Assembly (NCBI GenBank): GCA_022432975.1
Contig: CM039509.1
Location: forward strand, 40,210,209-40,274,208
DNA length: 64,000 nucleotides
Direction: 5' to 3'
Source: Begonia masoniana
Taxonomy: Eukaryota; Streptophyta; Magnoliopsida; Cucurbitales; Begoniaceae
Shown here: one piece after another, positions 1-11,045 of the stretch
Layout of the letters: every line of letters starts with the position of its first letter
How positions within the stretch are numbered: the stretch's first letter is position 1
Position numbers and translations under genes: made by a program
Notes under the pieces: generated by a model
Database searches by the model: none
What the model saw: the letters and a program-made list of their open reading frames with translations, nothing else
What the model was told of the DNA's origin: nothing

Positions 1-492
1 TCAAAATGGGTACGTAATTAAGGTAACTCTTTCGACATGATTGGAAAATTAATAAAAAAATAAAAGAGAAAATAGTGACGTAAGAAAGCGGAAGAGGATG
101 ATGGAGAGAGAGTGCAGTGTCTGAAGAAGGGTGGTAAATGAAAACGCGTCCTTGGACGTACCACTAAGCATGCAAACCGGGCCGAAATGGTAGCTCGCCC
201 CTTTAAATAATCCCTTCTCTCCATCGCCTAAGCTCCAGATCTTTTCTCCCACGCTTCCTTCTCTCTTCCTCTTTCTCACTCTAAATCTGCAACTCTCCTT
301 GTTTCCGAACAGGAGCTTCTTTCTCTGTGTTTTCTCTCTCTGTTTTTCCAAAACCCTTTTTTTATGTTGTTTTTAAAGTATTTGTCGTATAAGATCAAAA
401 TTTTCCTTTCAATTTACTTGTCAGAGCTTTTGAAATCAAACCCATTTGACAAACAAAGGAAAATAATTTGAAAGGAGAAGGAGGGGTTGGTT
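1..492 (+). promoter_or_regulatory. Upstream region and 5' leader of the MYB gene
   Basis: This stretch precedes the ATG at 493. A TATA-like TTTAAATAA lies near 202-210 and is followed by a long CT-rich leader (about 212-350), typical of plant 5'UTRs. The exact transcription start cannot be fixed from sequence. The annotated small open frames here are pyrimidine-tract artefacts. Nothing else is recognised. Confidence 0.4.
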
Positions 493-2200
493 ATGAAGGT
501 GAATAGGAACGGGTCTCAGCCGAAAATGGTGGGTGACGGCGGAGGAGGAGGAGGAAAAAACGAGGGAAGAGGAGGGGGTGAGGGAATGAAAGGGCTGAAG
601 AAGGGACCGTGGACGGCGGCGGAGGATACGATTTTGATGGAGTACGTGAAGAAACACGGGGAAGGAAACTGGAATGCAGTGCAAAAAAACACAGGGTTGG
701 CTAGATGTGGGAAGAGTTGCAGGCTGAGATGGGCTAACCATTTGCGGCCTAATCTCAAGAAGGGTTCTTTCTCTGCCGATGAAGAGAGAGTCATCATCGA
801 ACTTCACGCTAAGCTCGGCAACAAATGGGCTCGCATGGCTGCTCAGGTACATCTCTCCCTCCCTCCCCCTCCCCCTCCCCCTCCCCCTCCCCCTCTGAAT
901 TCAATATTCCATGCTTTAAAGCTGAACCCACCGACCACCGCATTAAAAATTGTGCATGTCTTTGCACGTGTCTCACAGATGATGTTTGATTTATAAGAGT
1001 CCTAATATGAACTGTTCTTGTTCTTCTTCTTCATCAGCTGCCTGGTAGAACTGATAATGAAATAAAGAACTACTGGAATACGAGGATGAAGAGACGACAG
1101 AGAGCTGGCTTGCCTCTTTACCCGCTCGAACTTCAAAAAGAAGTTGCTGCAATTCATCTCCAACACCATAGCGAAACCTATTATTCTTCTCCTCCCTTCT
1201 CGTCTGTTCTCTCTCCTCCTCAACCTCCAAAATTTAATTTCAATCGCTCCCTCTCTCTCTTCAACCCCATGAGTTTCTCATTAGCTGTGAATTCTCTGTC
1301 GTCAAACCAGCACGATTCTGCGTTTTTCTCCACACCTACCTCCCAATTTAAACTTCTCAGTGAGAACAATGGCGCTTCTGGTTTTTCTGTTCCTATATCT
1401 TCTGCATTTGTGCCTGTTTCCTCCTCCGTTTTTACTCAGAGACTCCAGACGCAACCACTTTCTCCGCAGGCATTGAATTTGAATTACGGAAGAAGTAACT
1501 ATAACTGTAATTCTGGTTTTAGCTCCATCATCCTTGGTTCTTCGTTCGAACAAGTGATTCCTGGATTAGAAGCAGAGCTACCTTCAATCCAAACGCCGCC
1601 GCTTTCAACGACAACAGCCTCATCGGGAGCCATAGTCAGTGACTGCGAAATGAACACACAAACATCGCAGGCAAATAGCGGGTTGCTTGATGCTCTATTA
1701 ATAGAGGCTCAAGCTATGGCTCGAAATGAGAGAGTAAAAGACTACGGATCTTCCTCAGCCGTGTCAGAAAAAGAAAAACACTTTGGGGAAGAAGACGACG
1801 TCGAAAACCACTGCGATGAATTGAGCTCTTCTCAGTCATCAACCGGTAAGTTATTTTACGGGCAGTAGTCGGTTCGCGCTCTCACTCTGTAACTTTCTGC
1901 TTAGTTTTGAGAAAGTTTACATGGTTTATGTAAACAGGGGTGAAAACGATGGAGGGTCAAATGGAAGAGACAGAATCGGTGGACGAAGACTTGATGAGTC
2001 TTCTCAACAACTTTCCCTCCACAATGCCACAATCATTGCCGGAATGGTACCCGAGTATCCGTGGCAACTCAGACAACGCCCAGGGGTCTTATCTTCCTGC
2101 CGCAAGTCTGGCGCTCGATATGCGGCAAAATGCTGATTCACCAGCGCCAATCGCATCTCCGACGGCTTGCTGGAACAACAGACCCCGCAACACCCAATAG
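493..2200 (+). CDS. GAMYB: GAMYB-like R2R3-MYB transcription factor (3 exons)
   Basis: This is a nuclear R2R3-MYB activator of the gibberellin/anther (subgroup 18, MYB33/65/101-like) class. The exons are 493-846, 1038-1845 and 1938-2200, with introns GT-AG at 847-1037 and 1846-1937. Phases agree (0, then 1+2) and give about 474 residues. A Gly-rich N-terminus (residues about 14-31) precedes R2, which begins near residue 36 with [10 protein letters not shown] and carries the regularly spaced Trp residues. R3 follows, with GSFSADEER and the exon-2 continuation [20 protein letters not shown], diagnostic of GAMYB-type proteins. Downstream are Ser/Pro/Gln-rich activation sequence and the conserved [12 protein letters not shown] block. 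The C-terminal exon gives [11 protein letters not shown]. The ATG at 493 was chosen because an in-frame frame extension to 487 has no ATG. A near-perfect miR159 site lies in exon 2. The family assignment is firm; the exact orthologue is not. Confidence 0.95.
855..894 (+). repeat. (CCCCCT)n tract in MYB intron 1
   Basis: A C-rich microsatellite of CCCCCT units fills the start of intron 1, directly after the splice donor at 847. The complementary strand has five or more runs of G5 separated by A, so it could fold as a G-quadruplex; the C strand could form an i-motif. Confidence 0.85.
1573..1593 (+). promoter_or_regulatory. miR159 target site in MYB exon 2
   Basis: The 21 nt here pair with miR159 at 19 of 21 positions, judged against the remembered miR159a sequence. 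The differences are the outermost 5' base (C for T) and the eighth base (A for C). The central cleavage region and the whole seed-pairing 3' half, TTCAATCCAAA, are intact. It encodes ELPSIQT, the position where GAMYB-class genes carry this site. Post-transcriptional silencing by miR159 is therefore expected. Confidence 0.88.
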
Positions 2201-3251
2201 CATCCTTAGAGAAAGTTTCATAAAGTGTGTATCAAACTGTATAAACAGAGAGTTTAGTTTTTATATCAAAACTTAGGTTGGCCAATTACCAAACTTCTTC
2301 ATCACTATGATTAATTATACTGAGTTCATCATTAGAATGTAATAATTCCTCACACAAATCCAGTCAGGCTGCATCAGAGCCTTGGCTATCTTCCACGATC
2401 TTGCTTATCAAACCACAGTGTCATGTTACCCAGAACACACAGAAGAAGTTTTCTTAGATTGTACATCTTCCATTTCATTTCAAACAATACAGCATGAATG
2501 GTATGTAAAAACGAACAATCTTTGAAAGGGCCAAAGAATATGAATTATTCCCTTCTAAAAATCAATTTAAGAATAATAATTTTGTAATAATATTAACCAA
2601 AGTCAATATTCTGTAATTAAGATGAATGTAAAGCAAAGCGTGCACGTAATAGAAGATGTACAAGAGTCATGAATTTGCCTGGCATTGCAAACAGGTGTTT
2701 GAAGGGGACACAGAGATTGCATGAAGGGGGAGAGACTCGCCCATGCTCCATGTAATTGACTCCCATAAGCCACGTTTGAAGCCATTCTTCACTCCCCTCA
2801 CCAACCTCATGTTCCTCATTTCGCTGTTTCAACACCAACATTAATTAAATACATGGTCACAACTTACACGCAAAATCTACTAATACATACAAACCAAACC
2901 AAGGAAAAACAAGACATTATATAGGCGTTGATATTTGCACATTTGACCGATCGTTTTATATTCGGCCACAGCACTTAATAAAATTTTGTAAGCAACTGGT
3001 ATTATACGATCAAGTAGCATAACCCAAAACTTTAAGCCAAAAAACAAGTAAATTAGATCAAGGTAGCTAAGCATTTTGCATCAAATTCATTGATCCAAGG
3101 CGAAATGTCGAACAGAAAAGTGGGTCACTTTGATCAAATAGTAAAGAAGTTTGTCCTAAAAGCATTAATCCAAGACGAATAGCATATTAAGACAACAAAA
3201 CCATCGAATTTACAAGTAATCCCCACTACCATATTTACAGCTTGCTAGATT
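2201..3251. other. 3' flank of MYB and convergent intergenic region
   Basis: The MYB 3'UTR probably runs to about 2500. The rest is AT-rich and contains the 3'UTR of the convergent ATG8 gene near 3180-3251. The short open frames around 2603-2841 show no recognisable domain and no splice context. No other feature is seen. Confidence 0.5.
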
Positions 3252-4800
3252 TTAGCAGATTCCGAAAGTGCTCTCCCCACTGTACACCATATAAAGGAAA
3301 CCATCTTCATCCTTGTTTTCATCGTAAATTGCAGACATCAGAGCAGCTGCAATAAGTTGGCATGCTTGTACAGTCAGGAAATAGATAATAATAGAGATTG
3401 AAAAAGATGGCTAAAGGGTATTACCAGTAGGTGGCAGGGTGTTATTCTTTACAAAAATGAATATAGCCTTCTCAGGGCTGAGCTTGATTCTTTTCCGCAC
3501 AACATAAACAAACTGCCCAACAGTCAAATCAGCAGGAACCAGATATCTGCGCTCCATGGCATACACGCATAGTTATTACCATTTCATTTGAGTGATTTCA
3601 TTACAGATGTGACGAAAAAAAGGAAAATTTGTTGTTCCTAGCACATTTTCAAATAATTTATTACATATTTCCTAAGAAACAAGATGAAAGCACTAACCAC
3701 ATTTAAGTTTTATGCTAGATGAAACTCACATTTCTATGAAAAGATTCCTCACATGATTCTCACGCACTTATAATTCAATATCTTGATAACAAGCATTATT
3801 AAACACACATCAAATGATATAAGAAAAATGATCCAATTTTATCTGAGGAAATCCAAACTAAAATCATCTCAAAAAATGAAAAGAGAAGTGGAAATGTATT
3901 TGAAAACCAAACATGTTACACGAGTTGCAAAGGAAAATAAATTAACAAACTTTTTCTTATCAATGTCTGGGACGTCACTCTTTTCAGCCCTTTCCACAAT
4001 CACCTACACAATACAATTAAATTAAGTTGATATGAGAAGAACATAGACTGGATAATACTCCATTACATGAGAGCCCATTACCCAGAAGAAATCATACAGG
4101 AATTCTGTCCTGGTATTTCTCTCTAATGCGGGCAGATTCCGCTAGCCTCCTTTCTGCATCATGAAAGAACCAAAATTTAGAATGGATTGAAAATTATCAG
4201 AAAACAATACTGTGATACTGTATATTTGTTTATGAACTGATTATGGCTGTTGTTCACAACTAGAATTATAACACTAGTCCGAAGTTTTACCCCTGTGATT
4301 TGTTGCCCAAAAAGGCATGATATCTCATAATCATGTCACATTTATTCCTTTTGAATCATAACAAGGAAACTACTAAAGAACCAGTAGGAAGTGGCTAATG
4401 ATAGAAAACTATCACGAACAATCATATAGTTGAAAGAAGACGAGCCCAAACTACACATCCTGTACATATAAGGGAACAAAAAGAGCATTTGAACGTATCC
4501 TTTCTTCGATATCATAGCAGAATTTAAACTATTAGGCACCAAAGAAGTTTAACTCTTACAGAAAAAAAGAAACGGTATTAAAAAAGTATATTCAGCTATG
4601 GGGAATACTCCATCAATTCAGTTTCCATAAAAATTAACCCAAACGCCATATAGTGAAACCATGATCGATAAAAAGAAGTACGGAAAATAAACCCAAAAAA
4701 GGAGATAGACAAGGCCAAAAAAAAAAAAAAAATCAAATTCTGTATGGATGTAGAAAACAAAACCCAGAGGGTGCTCCAACTTGAACGAGCTCTTAGCCAT
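3252..4800 (-). CDS. ATG8: Autophagy-related protein 8 (ubiquitin-like), 5 coding exons
   Basis: ATG8 is the ubiquitin-like protein conjugated to phosphatidylethanolamine on autophagosome membranes. Coding exons on the - strand are 4800-4764, 4153-4098, 4003-3951, 3546-3425 and 3346-3252. All junctions are GT-AG and phases match, giving 120 residues, the normal size. The N-terminus [12 protein letters not shown] and blocks such as [31 protein letters not shown] and KDEDGFLY are classic ATG8c/a-type. The protein ends in [13 protein letters not shown], so the glycine exposed by ATG4 is present with a two-residue tail. Two oddities are an extra Asn ([10 protein letters not shown], where most plant copies have FVKNTLPPT) and Ser for Asn in SGENTFG. 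Nothing suggests a pseudogene. Confidence 0.96.
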
Positions 4801-4809
4801 GGAGATATT

Positions 4810-4966
4810 CTGCAATGAAAAAATAAAAATCGTAACATCAGATAAATTAGAGACTCTGACATAATAACCATCTAAACAAAGAGGGGGAATCCCAAAATCA
4901 ACGGGAAAAAAAACAAAAAAACCTCAAAGAAAAACAGTCTGAAGAGAAAACCAAATCACCACTTAC
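4810..4966 (-). other. ATG8: 5'UTR intron of ATG8
   Basis: On the - strand the donor TTTG|GTAAGT at 4967/4966 and acceptor TTGCAG at 4810 frame a leader intron that ends nine bases before the ATG at 4800. The untranslated first exon would lie at about 4967-5095. Leader introns are common in plant ATG8 genes. Confidence 0.65.
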
Positions 4967-5100
4967 CAAATTGGAGAGCAAAGACTCTGAATTAGATAAA
5001 GATGATCGAAGACTGAAGTCGACGGATTGCCTTCCAGTTCCAGACTTCCAGTCCAAGCAAACCGAAAATAAGAAATCGTTCATAGACAGAATCAATAAAT

Positions 5101-5618
5101 GCGTCAGTTTTATACTGATCGTCGTTTAGCCGTGTACAATTGTTCATTGCCGCCGCCAGCCGCGTGTCCGCCTTACATATTAGTAGGCCAAACGACGTCG
5201 TATGTTTCCCATAAAAAATTTGTGCTGCTCTCCACTAAATAATCTTACGTCCTTCACACTAATCTACCACAGCCATTTTTTATAATCCCTCAAACTCACG
5301 ATTGTGTAGCAAGAACCATTAAAATATTACCACAATAATTTGTTTAATAATTTCATATATCCACCGAAACTAAAAAGAGAGAATGTTGGTTAATTTGTTC
5401 TAATTTAGTTAATTTTAATTTTATATTTTGTAGATTACTAATTAGTTCGGTCCGGTTTGTGGTCGAATTTGAACCGAACCGACTTGGTTCAGTTTTGAAA
5501 TTGGGAAACCAAAACCGAACCACAGGTTGTGGAAAACCGAACGAAAACCAAATCTTAGTATTCGGTTTAATCAGATCGATTCGATTTGATTTTGAGTGTC
5601 AAGGTTGTTTTCGATTTT
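5101..5618. other. ATG8 upstream region and hAT-like terminal fragment
   Basis: 5101-5400 is the ATG8 promoter region with no clear element. About 5440-5618 is rich in GGTTCGGTT/AACCGAACC words, as in the subterminal regions of the hAT-derived elements elsewhere in this window. The Athila element is inserted in it; similar sequence appears to resume after 19723 with GACTTTGGGTTCAGTTTTC. Confidence 0.4.
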
Positions 5619-5684
5619 TGTTGTGAAAAATATTTCGCAAGTGTACGAGTCGCAACAAGTAATACAGTGATAAAATAGAGTGTC

Positions 5685-8142
5685 TGTAGCGACCCTAACA
5701 CTGTACCCTTATTTTTTCAAATTATTATTTTTTATCCTCGTAATATCTCGTAAATTCGTGCGGAATTTAAATCGTAGACTATATCGTTAAAATCGTTGGA
5801 AAACTATTTGTAAAACTACTTAAATAAAGTTAAAACAATTGGAATAAAACTTAAAACAAATGTTTAAAACAATTAAAAACAATTAAAATCATCGGCGAGG
5901 GCAAAAGGGACAATCGTCCCATAAAAGCAGGGGCGATCGATCGCCCATATAAAATTGAGGGGCAATCGATCGCCCCACTCTCTGGAAAATCCAGAGAGCG
6001 GCGATCGATCATGCCGATCGATCGGCATGTCATCTGGAATCCGATTTCCAGAGGACTTGCTTCCTATTTTCTTTCTCATTTCCTACCAGCACACATTCTT
6101 AAACAACTCATCACTTCTTCACCAATAAACACAATAACATCATAACTTAAACTCAACCAAAACGTATCCTAAACTCAAGTAATTTGAAACGAAATTTACG
6201 AAATCCAACTGCGTGGATAGCTCTAAAACTCGAGCATATCCATACATAACCTAAAACGTCTCCAAACATTTCTATAAAAATCCAAATAAAACTTAGTAAA
6301 ACGTTTTATAAAACAAGTTTATCAAAACATCAAATTATCTTTTATCAACTATCCAGAACCAATTATCCTAGAATGTTCTATCTATACAATTAAACTGTCC
6401 TTCTATTAAACTATCGTGTCTTTAAAATACTTACGTACATCCCCACTGGTCAAAAGGCGCATCGACTGCCCAGCACACTCTCACGGGCCATCCTCCTCCA
6501 ACTGCATCATTCCTCGGGTGGAGGGATCTCGTCCTCACCTATATCAAGATCACCTACACCATACAGACAATCTATGAGCTAAAGGCTCAGCAAGTTTCGT
6601 AAATGCAAGTGCATGCTGTGCATATGAGTTCGTAAATCATGCAACATTTTCTTATCATTACATAGGTTGTCATCGAGATCTCAACCCGCTAAATGGAGAA
6701 GGCACGTCCGACGGTTGGACAACCCTTTCCACCTAGCGGAGGGGGGTACATGCTTACATACGTATAGTCATGCCTGAGCCCCACCTCGCGTGACCATTTG
6801 ACATACATGGGTCCTTATTAGATGCGGTATTGTGACCGGCCCTTCTCAGCCTTCACAATAGGTCAATAGCCTCATTTCGGGCCACATCGCCATTTTCTTT
6901 AAAACATAGTGCGAAAATTCATTTTCTATGCATAATTGAAAAACGTGATGCATAAACAATTTATAGTATAATATAAACATACAACATACGTACCATCGAG
7001 ACAATAAAAACAATTAAAAGCATATCCTATAAAAGAATTAATCCTAACTACCCAATCAAAACGTTTAAACAACCAAATCCTCAATAATCCTCGACGCGAC
7101 CTCGATATACGGTGTAGGCCAATCGGCCAGAGTAAGTCACGAGAACCTACCTCGTGCGCGTTGAACTTCTAGATCCGTCCACGAGCGTCGTTTACCTAAG
7201 GCAAATTCACAATATTTTTCGTTAAAACGAGTCTAAACCAATAAACGTCTAAACTTACAAAACTCTTAACTAAAGAAATTTCCTAAAACTCTAATTTAAC
7301 TCATTGAGGCATTCTTATCGAGCGATTCACGCTCGACACCTCAAAACCTCCATTAACGGAGTTTTCCAAACCTCGAAAATTCAACAAACCTTAATATTCC
7401 ACAATGGATAGACCAACCTTCGTCCAATACGCCCAATATGTCCATTATATTCATAACTACGGTAACCCTACCGATTTCCAACCCTAAATCACGTTTTTAA
7501 CAAAAACCTAAACGAAATCCTAATCGTTAAACGACTCAAAACTACGAATAAACTTTCCAAAAGCGTAGAACCTTACCTAGAGTGTCGTTTGGAGGAGAAA
7601 ACGCGAAGAAAACGAGTCGATTAGAGAGAAACTTCGTCGATGGAAGGAGGAGTCGCGTGAGAGGCGATGAAAATTCACCTGGAGGGAGAAGTGCAGAGAA
7701 GTTTTCGTGAAAATGGTTGAGGAGAAGAGAAGTTATGGTTTTTAATTAAAATTAGGCTTGACAAATTACCTTTTTGCCATTCCTTTGATTTTCTATTCGT
7801 TTCGTCATTCGTTTCGTTAATTAGCTAACGATTTGGTTTCTCCAAACTTCCTTATTTCGCCAATAAATCCAACTTATTACTAGGGTTTCATTAAAACTGT
7901 CTGTTCGCAAATCGGACCGCGTTTACTATTTTTACCACGACGTCCTTTATATTACGAGAAATGTAATTCTCGTAAAATTAGTGTTAAACTCCTAAAATTC
8001 TCGAAATTTTCTCAAAATCCATATTAATTATTAGGATCGTAATAACGCTTTCTTTTTATGAAACCGACTTAATTTGACATAATTACAAAAATACCATTAT
8101 ACATGTATAATTACAAAATCCCGTAAAGAATCGGGTGTTACA
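5685..8142. mobile_element. Solo LTR (2.46 kb) nested in the Athila 3' LTR
   Basis: It starts TGTAGCGACCC and ends GGGTGTTACA, with a perfect 5 bp target duplication GTGTC at 5680-5684 and 8143-8147. It contains no coding region. It resembles the solo LTR at 47240-49597 and the start at 63231 (TGTAACGCCC ends and a shared CACCTACACCATA block near 6551). The family is not assigned; a Ty3/gypsy LTR is most likely. Confidence 0.88.
5931..6028. repeat. GATCGATC palindrome cluster in the solo LTR
   Basis: Four copies of GATCGATC or AATCGATC occur at 5935, 5964, 6003 and 6016. Two sit in long perfect palindromes: 5931-5946 (16 bp, GGGCGATCGATCGCCC) and 6011-6028 (18 bp, ATGCCGATCGATCGGCAT). An inverted repeat CTCTGGA...TCCAGAG lies between them. 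The related solo LTR at 47240 lacks this cluster. Confidence 0.85.
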
Positions 8143-9097
8143 GTGTCGAACCCACAATGACTGGTTAATTAATAATCAAAATAATTAATCTTAATTCTAA
8201 AGTGAACACAAGTTTTATGATTTTAAGAAGTAAAATTAAAATAAACAACCAAAACAATTAAAATAAACTAATCTAAAATATCGCAATAGATAAAATGAGA
8301 TTAAATCTAATTAATAAAAACCTAGATACTACGATTTCACCAAGACAACAGTTATTTCAGTCCTTCGCAATTATATTCATAAATATTCTTTCTATGTTGA
8401 TAATCGATTTTACTAAATTCTATTACAATCTCTCTCGAGCATTAAATAGTTTATCTGATTAATGGGTTATCACTTCTCAGTCTTAAATCCTACATTAATC
8501 AAATATAAATAAATCAAGAAATCCAATGATCACATCAATACCGTAATTATCTCTAGCCTACGCATATTTATGATATTAATTTCAGTGCTCGGGTGTTTAT
8601 CACCTCTCAGTTTTAAAACACCCCAATAATAAAGTAAAGATTGACCAGAAATTTACAGGCTTCAAGAACAGAAATTAAATAGGTCAACAATATTGAAAGA
8701 AATACTCATAAAATATAATTATACGAAGAAACGGAAAATAAACATCGTTTGATTACATCGTAGTCCTAGAAGAGAAAGTTAGTTCATACTTAGAGAATAG
8801 AAAACACAAATATAATTAAAAGTAAACATAGTTTTAACAAAAGAAATAAAGTAAAAACACTGAATAATCGCCGACTCTTCTTCAGTCTGTGAATAATCGC
8901 CTCAAAATCGCCTTCTCTGTGAAAACCTCTTCAGAATCGCCTTTGTTTGCTTGCCAAAAATTCCCTAATGCCGAATGCCTCTCTACTTTTAGGTTTAATT
9001 CTATTGCTTAATGCTTCAGCCAATTAATGTTTGGGATTAAATCTTTCCTCAGATTAACAGTTGAGATTAGGCAAAGTAACTTTCCAAATTTGTAGTC

Positions 9098-9357
9098 GAT
9101 CGATCGCAGGAATTGTGGCGATCGATCGCCTCTTATTATGTCTTCACAATTCGTGTTTTCTTCACCCGATCGATAGCAGGAATGAGCGATCGATCGGCAC
9201 CTTCTCTGTTTTCTTGCATAAATCTTCTCAACAATGCTTCTATTTAGCCGATCGATCGCAGGAATGAGCGATCGATCGGCGTCTTCTCTGCTTTTCTCTT
9301 CTATCAATTTTTCGATTCTTTTTAGGTGATCGATTGCTTGATGAGGGCCGATCGATC
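9098..9357. repeat. Paired GATCGATC array in the Athila 3' LTR
   Basis: Eight near-copies of GATCGATC form four pairs (9098/9120, 9168/9188, 9250/9270, 9328/9350) with start-to-start spacing of 22, 20, 20 and 22 bp; pairs recur every 70-82 bp. Each pair is an inverted repeat. The third is perfect: 13 bp arms 9247-9259 and 9268-9280 around an 8-nt loop. Most pairs are followed by CTTCTCTG or a close variant. In element orientation the array lies about 210-470 bp inside the LTR start, so in U3. Confidence 0.9.
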
Positions 9358-9542
9358 GCCTCCTTTTCTGCTTTTCTTCTTTCTTCCTCCGCCTCTTCTT
9401 TTCTTCTTCTCAATTTCGCGTCAAATTAGCAAATTCTCGCTCCAACCTGTTGTAACTAAATTGTCTGCACAATTTCACAAAATACATCAAATTCCTTCAA
9501 ACACTTGAGAAAATCGTATCAAATCAAGTATAAAGAGTATAA

Positions 9543-9567
9543 ATAAGTGTGTAAAATACACACTTAT
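9543..9567. repeat. Terminal hairpin at the LTR start
   Basis: ATAAGTGTGTA and TACACACTTAT are perfect 11 bp arms around AAA, placed two bases inside the LTR end. The 5' LTR copy (about 19697-19721) has one mismatch and the related solo LTR ending at 29019 keeps it almost unchanged. Confidence 0.85.
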
Positions 9568-9569
9568 CA

Positions 9570-11045
9570 CACCCTCAAACTTGAATGAAAGTTTGTCCTC
9601 AAGTGAACAAAATGCAGCTCAGTTAACATAAAGATATAATCTCAATCATATTTGAAACTGCTCAACATAATACAGTGGTAAAATAATCTTAATCAGGGTT
9701 TTCGGTACTTCGTCTTAGGTGGAAAAGTTCATACTAAAAACACCAAGTTTAACATTTTGCAAAAGAAGTAATTCGCATTAGCGCATTGACAATAGCTTGC
9801 ATAGAAATCTTCGTGTGTGTGTGGTGTTCATTCTTATTTTCTCCTAATTGTTGATTTAACTAATGTAGCTACAGGTAAGGGATGCATTATTATTTCACTC
9901 GGGAATCACTCCATTCACTCTAATCATTCACCAGCTTTGCCCACTATCCTACTAATAGCAATTATCCATTAACCAAAATAAAAGTCGATAGGTCTTTAAA
10001 AGCTTGTAATGTAAGGCGAGTTTAAAAAGGTAAGAATTTTAGGGATACAAACGTATAATCAGAGCACACCTCATCCTTCCTTATTTCTCTCACTCAATAT
10101 TTTCTTCTCAGTCTATGCTCACTCATTGAACTTGCTCAATCTTCTTTTTGATCACTCACCCCCAAACTTAGTTCATTCATCACTTAGATAAACTCCTTTG
10201 TCATCATTACAAAGTAAAATAAAACAAACTTTAAAATAAAACTAAACTTACGAACTTTTTTTTTTTTTTTTTTTACAACTCAGGCTAACAATAGCAAGAC
10301 AACGCTAAAATAAATTAACAGATGACAACAGAGTTTGTATTCATCCTCACCACTATATTCTCCTATTCTCCTTCAAATATATCAATAAAACTCGTGTTCT
10401 CTGGAAAAGGTAGAAAAATATGTATGTGGCTATGGTCAAATAGGTACAATTGAACGATAAATAATAGGCTCAAAAAGGTGACTATGGGCGTCGCTGGATG
10501 ACACAAAATGGTAAGCTAAGAATGCTCAAACAGTTCAATGATGGCCTAAGTCATTCTCTTATTTTGATTGAATTTCAATTCGCATTCATGGATGTTAGGC
10601 AAAACCAAGAAGGATTTTTATCTTAAGGCACTCGTTAAATTTTCTGGAGATACTCCCTTACCGTGTTTACGCTCGATCACTCCCTTACTGTGTTTGGGTT
10701 TCACTCTCAGTAAACTACACAAATATATCACCACCAAATAGGATCAAACAAGAATAAAACGTGCTCAGATTTGTGAAGATAACTATGTAATCTCTAATCA
10801 ATGCAAACTAAAACAAATCACTTTTCTACTTAGTATATCTCAAGGAGTTTAAAGCATGAATTTATTTCATTTAAATCATCATTGACACCTCAACCAAGAT
10901 TTCAGAATGCATAACATATAGTATATCTTAGAGCAAAAGAGCAGACAAAAGCAGTTGAAATAGGAAGCACCCCCAAACTTAAAACGAACATTGTCCTCAA
11001 TGTAGACAAAGCATTCAAGAAAAATATGAAAGGGAGTAACGTACC
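9570..11045 (-). other. Athila 3' untranslated internal region
   Basis: This is non-coding, AT-rich internal sequence between the accessory ORF and the 3' LTR. In element orientation the purine-rich AAGTTTGAGGGTG abuts the LTR and is the likely polypurine tract. Similar AGTTTGGGGGTG tracts occur around 10158-10170 and 10970-10980. A poly(T) run lies at about 10258-10274. No gene is seen. Confidence 0.6.

Larger units (their letters stand above)
5619..9569 (-). repeat. 3' LTR of the Athila element, interrupted by a solo LTR
   Basis: It matches the 5' LTR at 18235-19723 along its length once 5685-8142 is removed (net about 1.49 kb). The left end TGTTGTGAAAAAT and right end ACACACTTATCA are shared by both copies. 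The copies differ by scattered substitutions and small indels, so the element is moderately old. Confidence 0.92.

Noticed and set aside
2603..2841. Small gene between MYB and ATG8
   Set aside because: Overlapping open frames on the - strand show no similarity to known proteins and lie in 3' flanking sequence.
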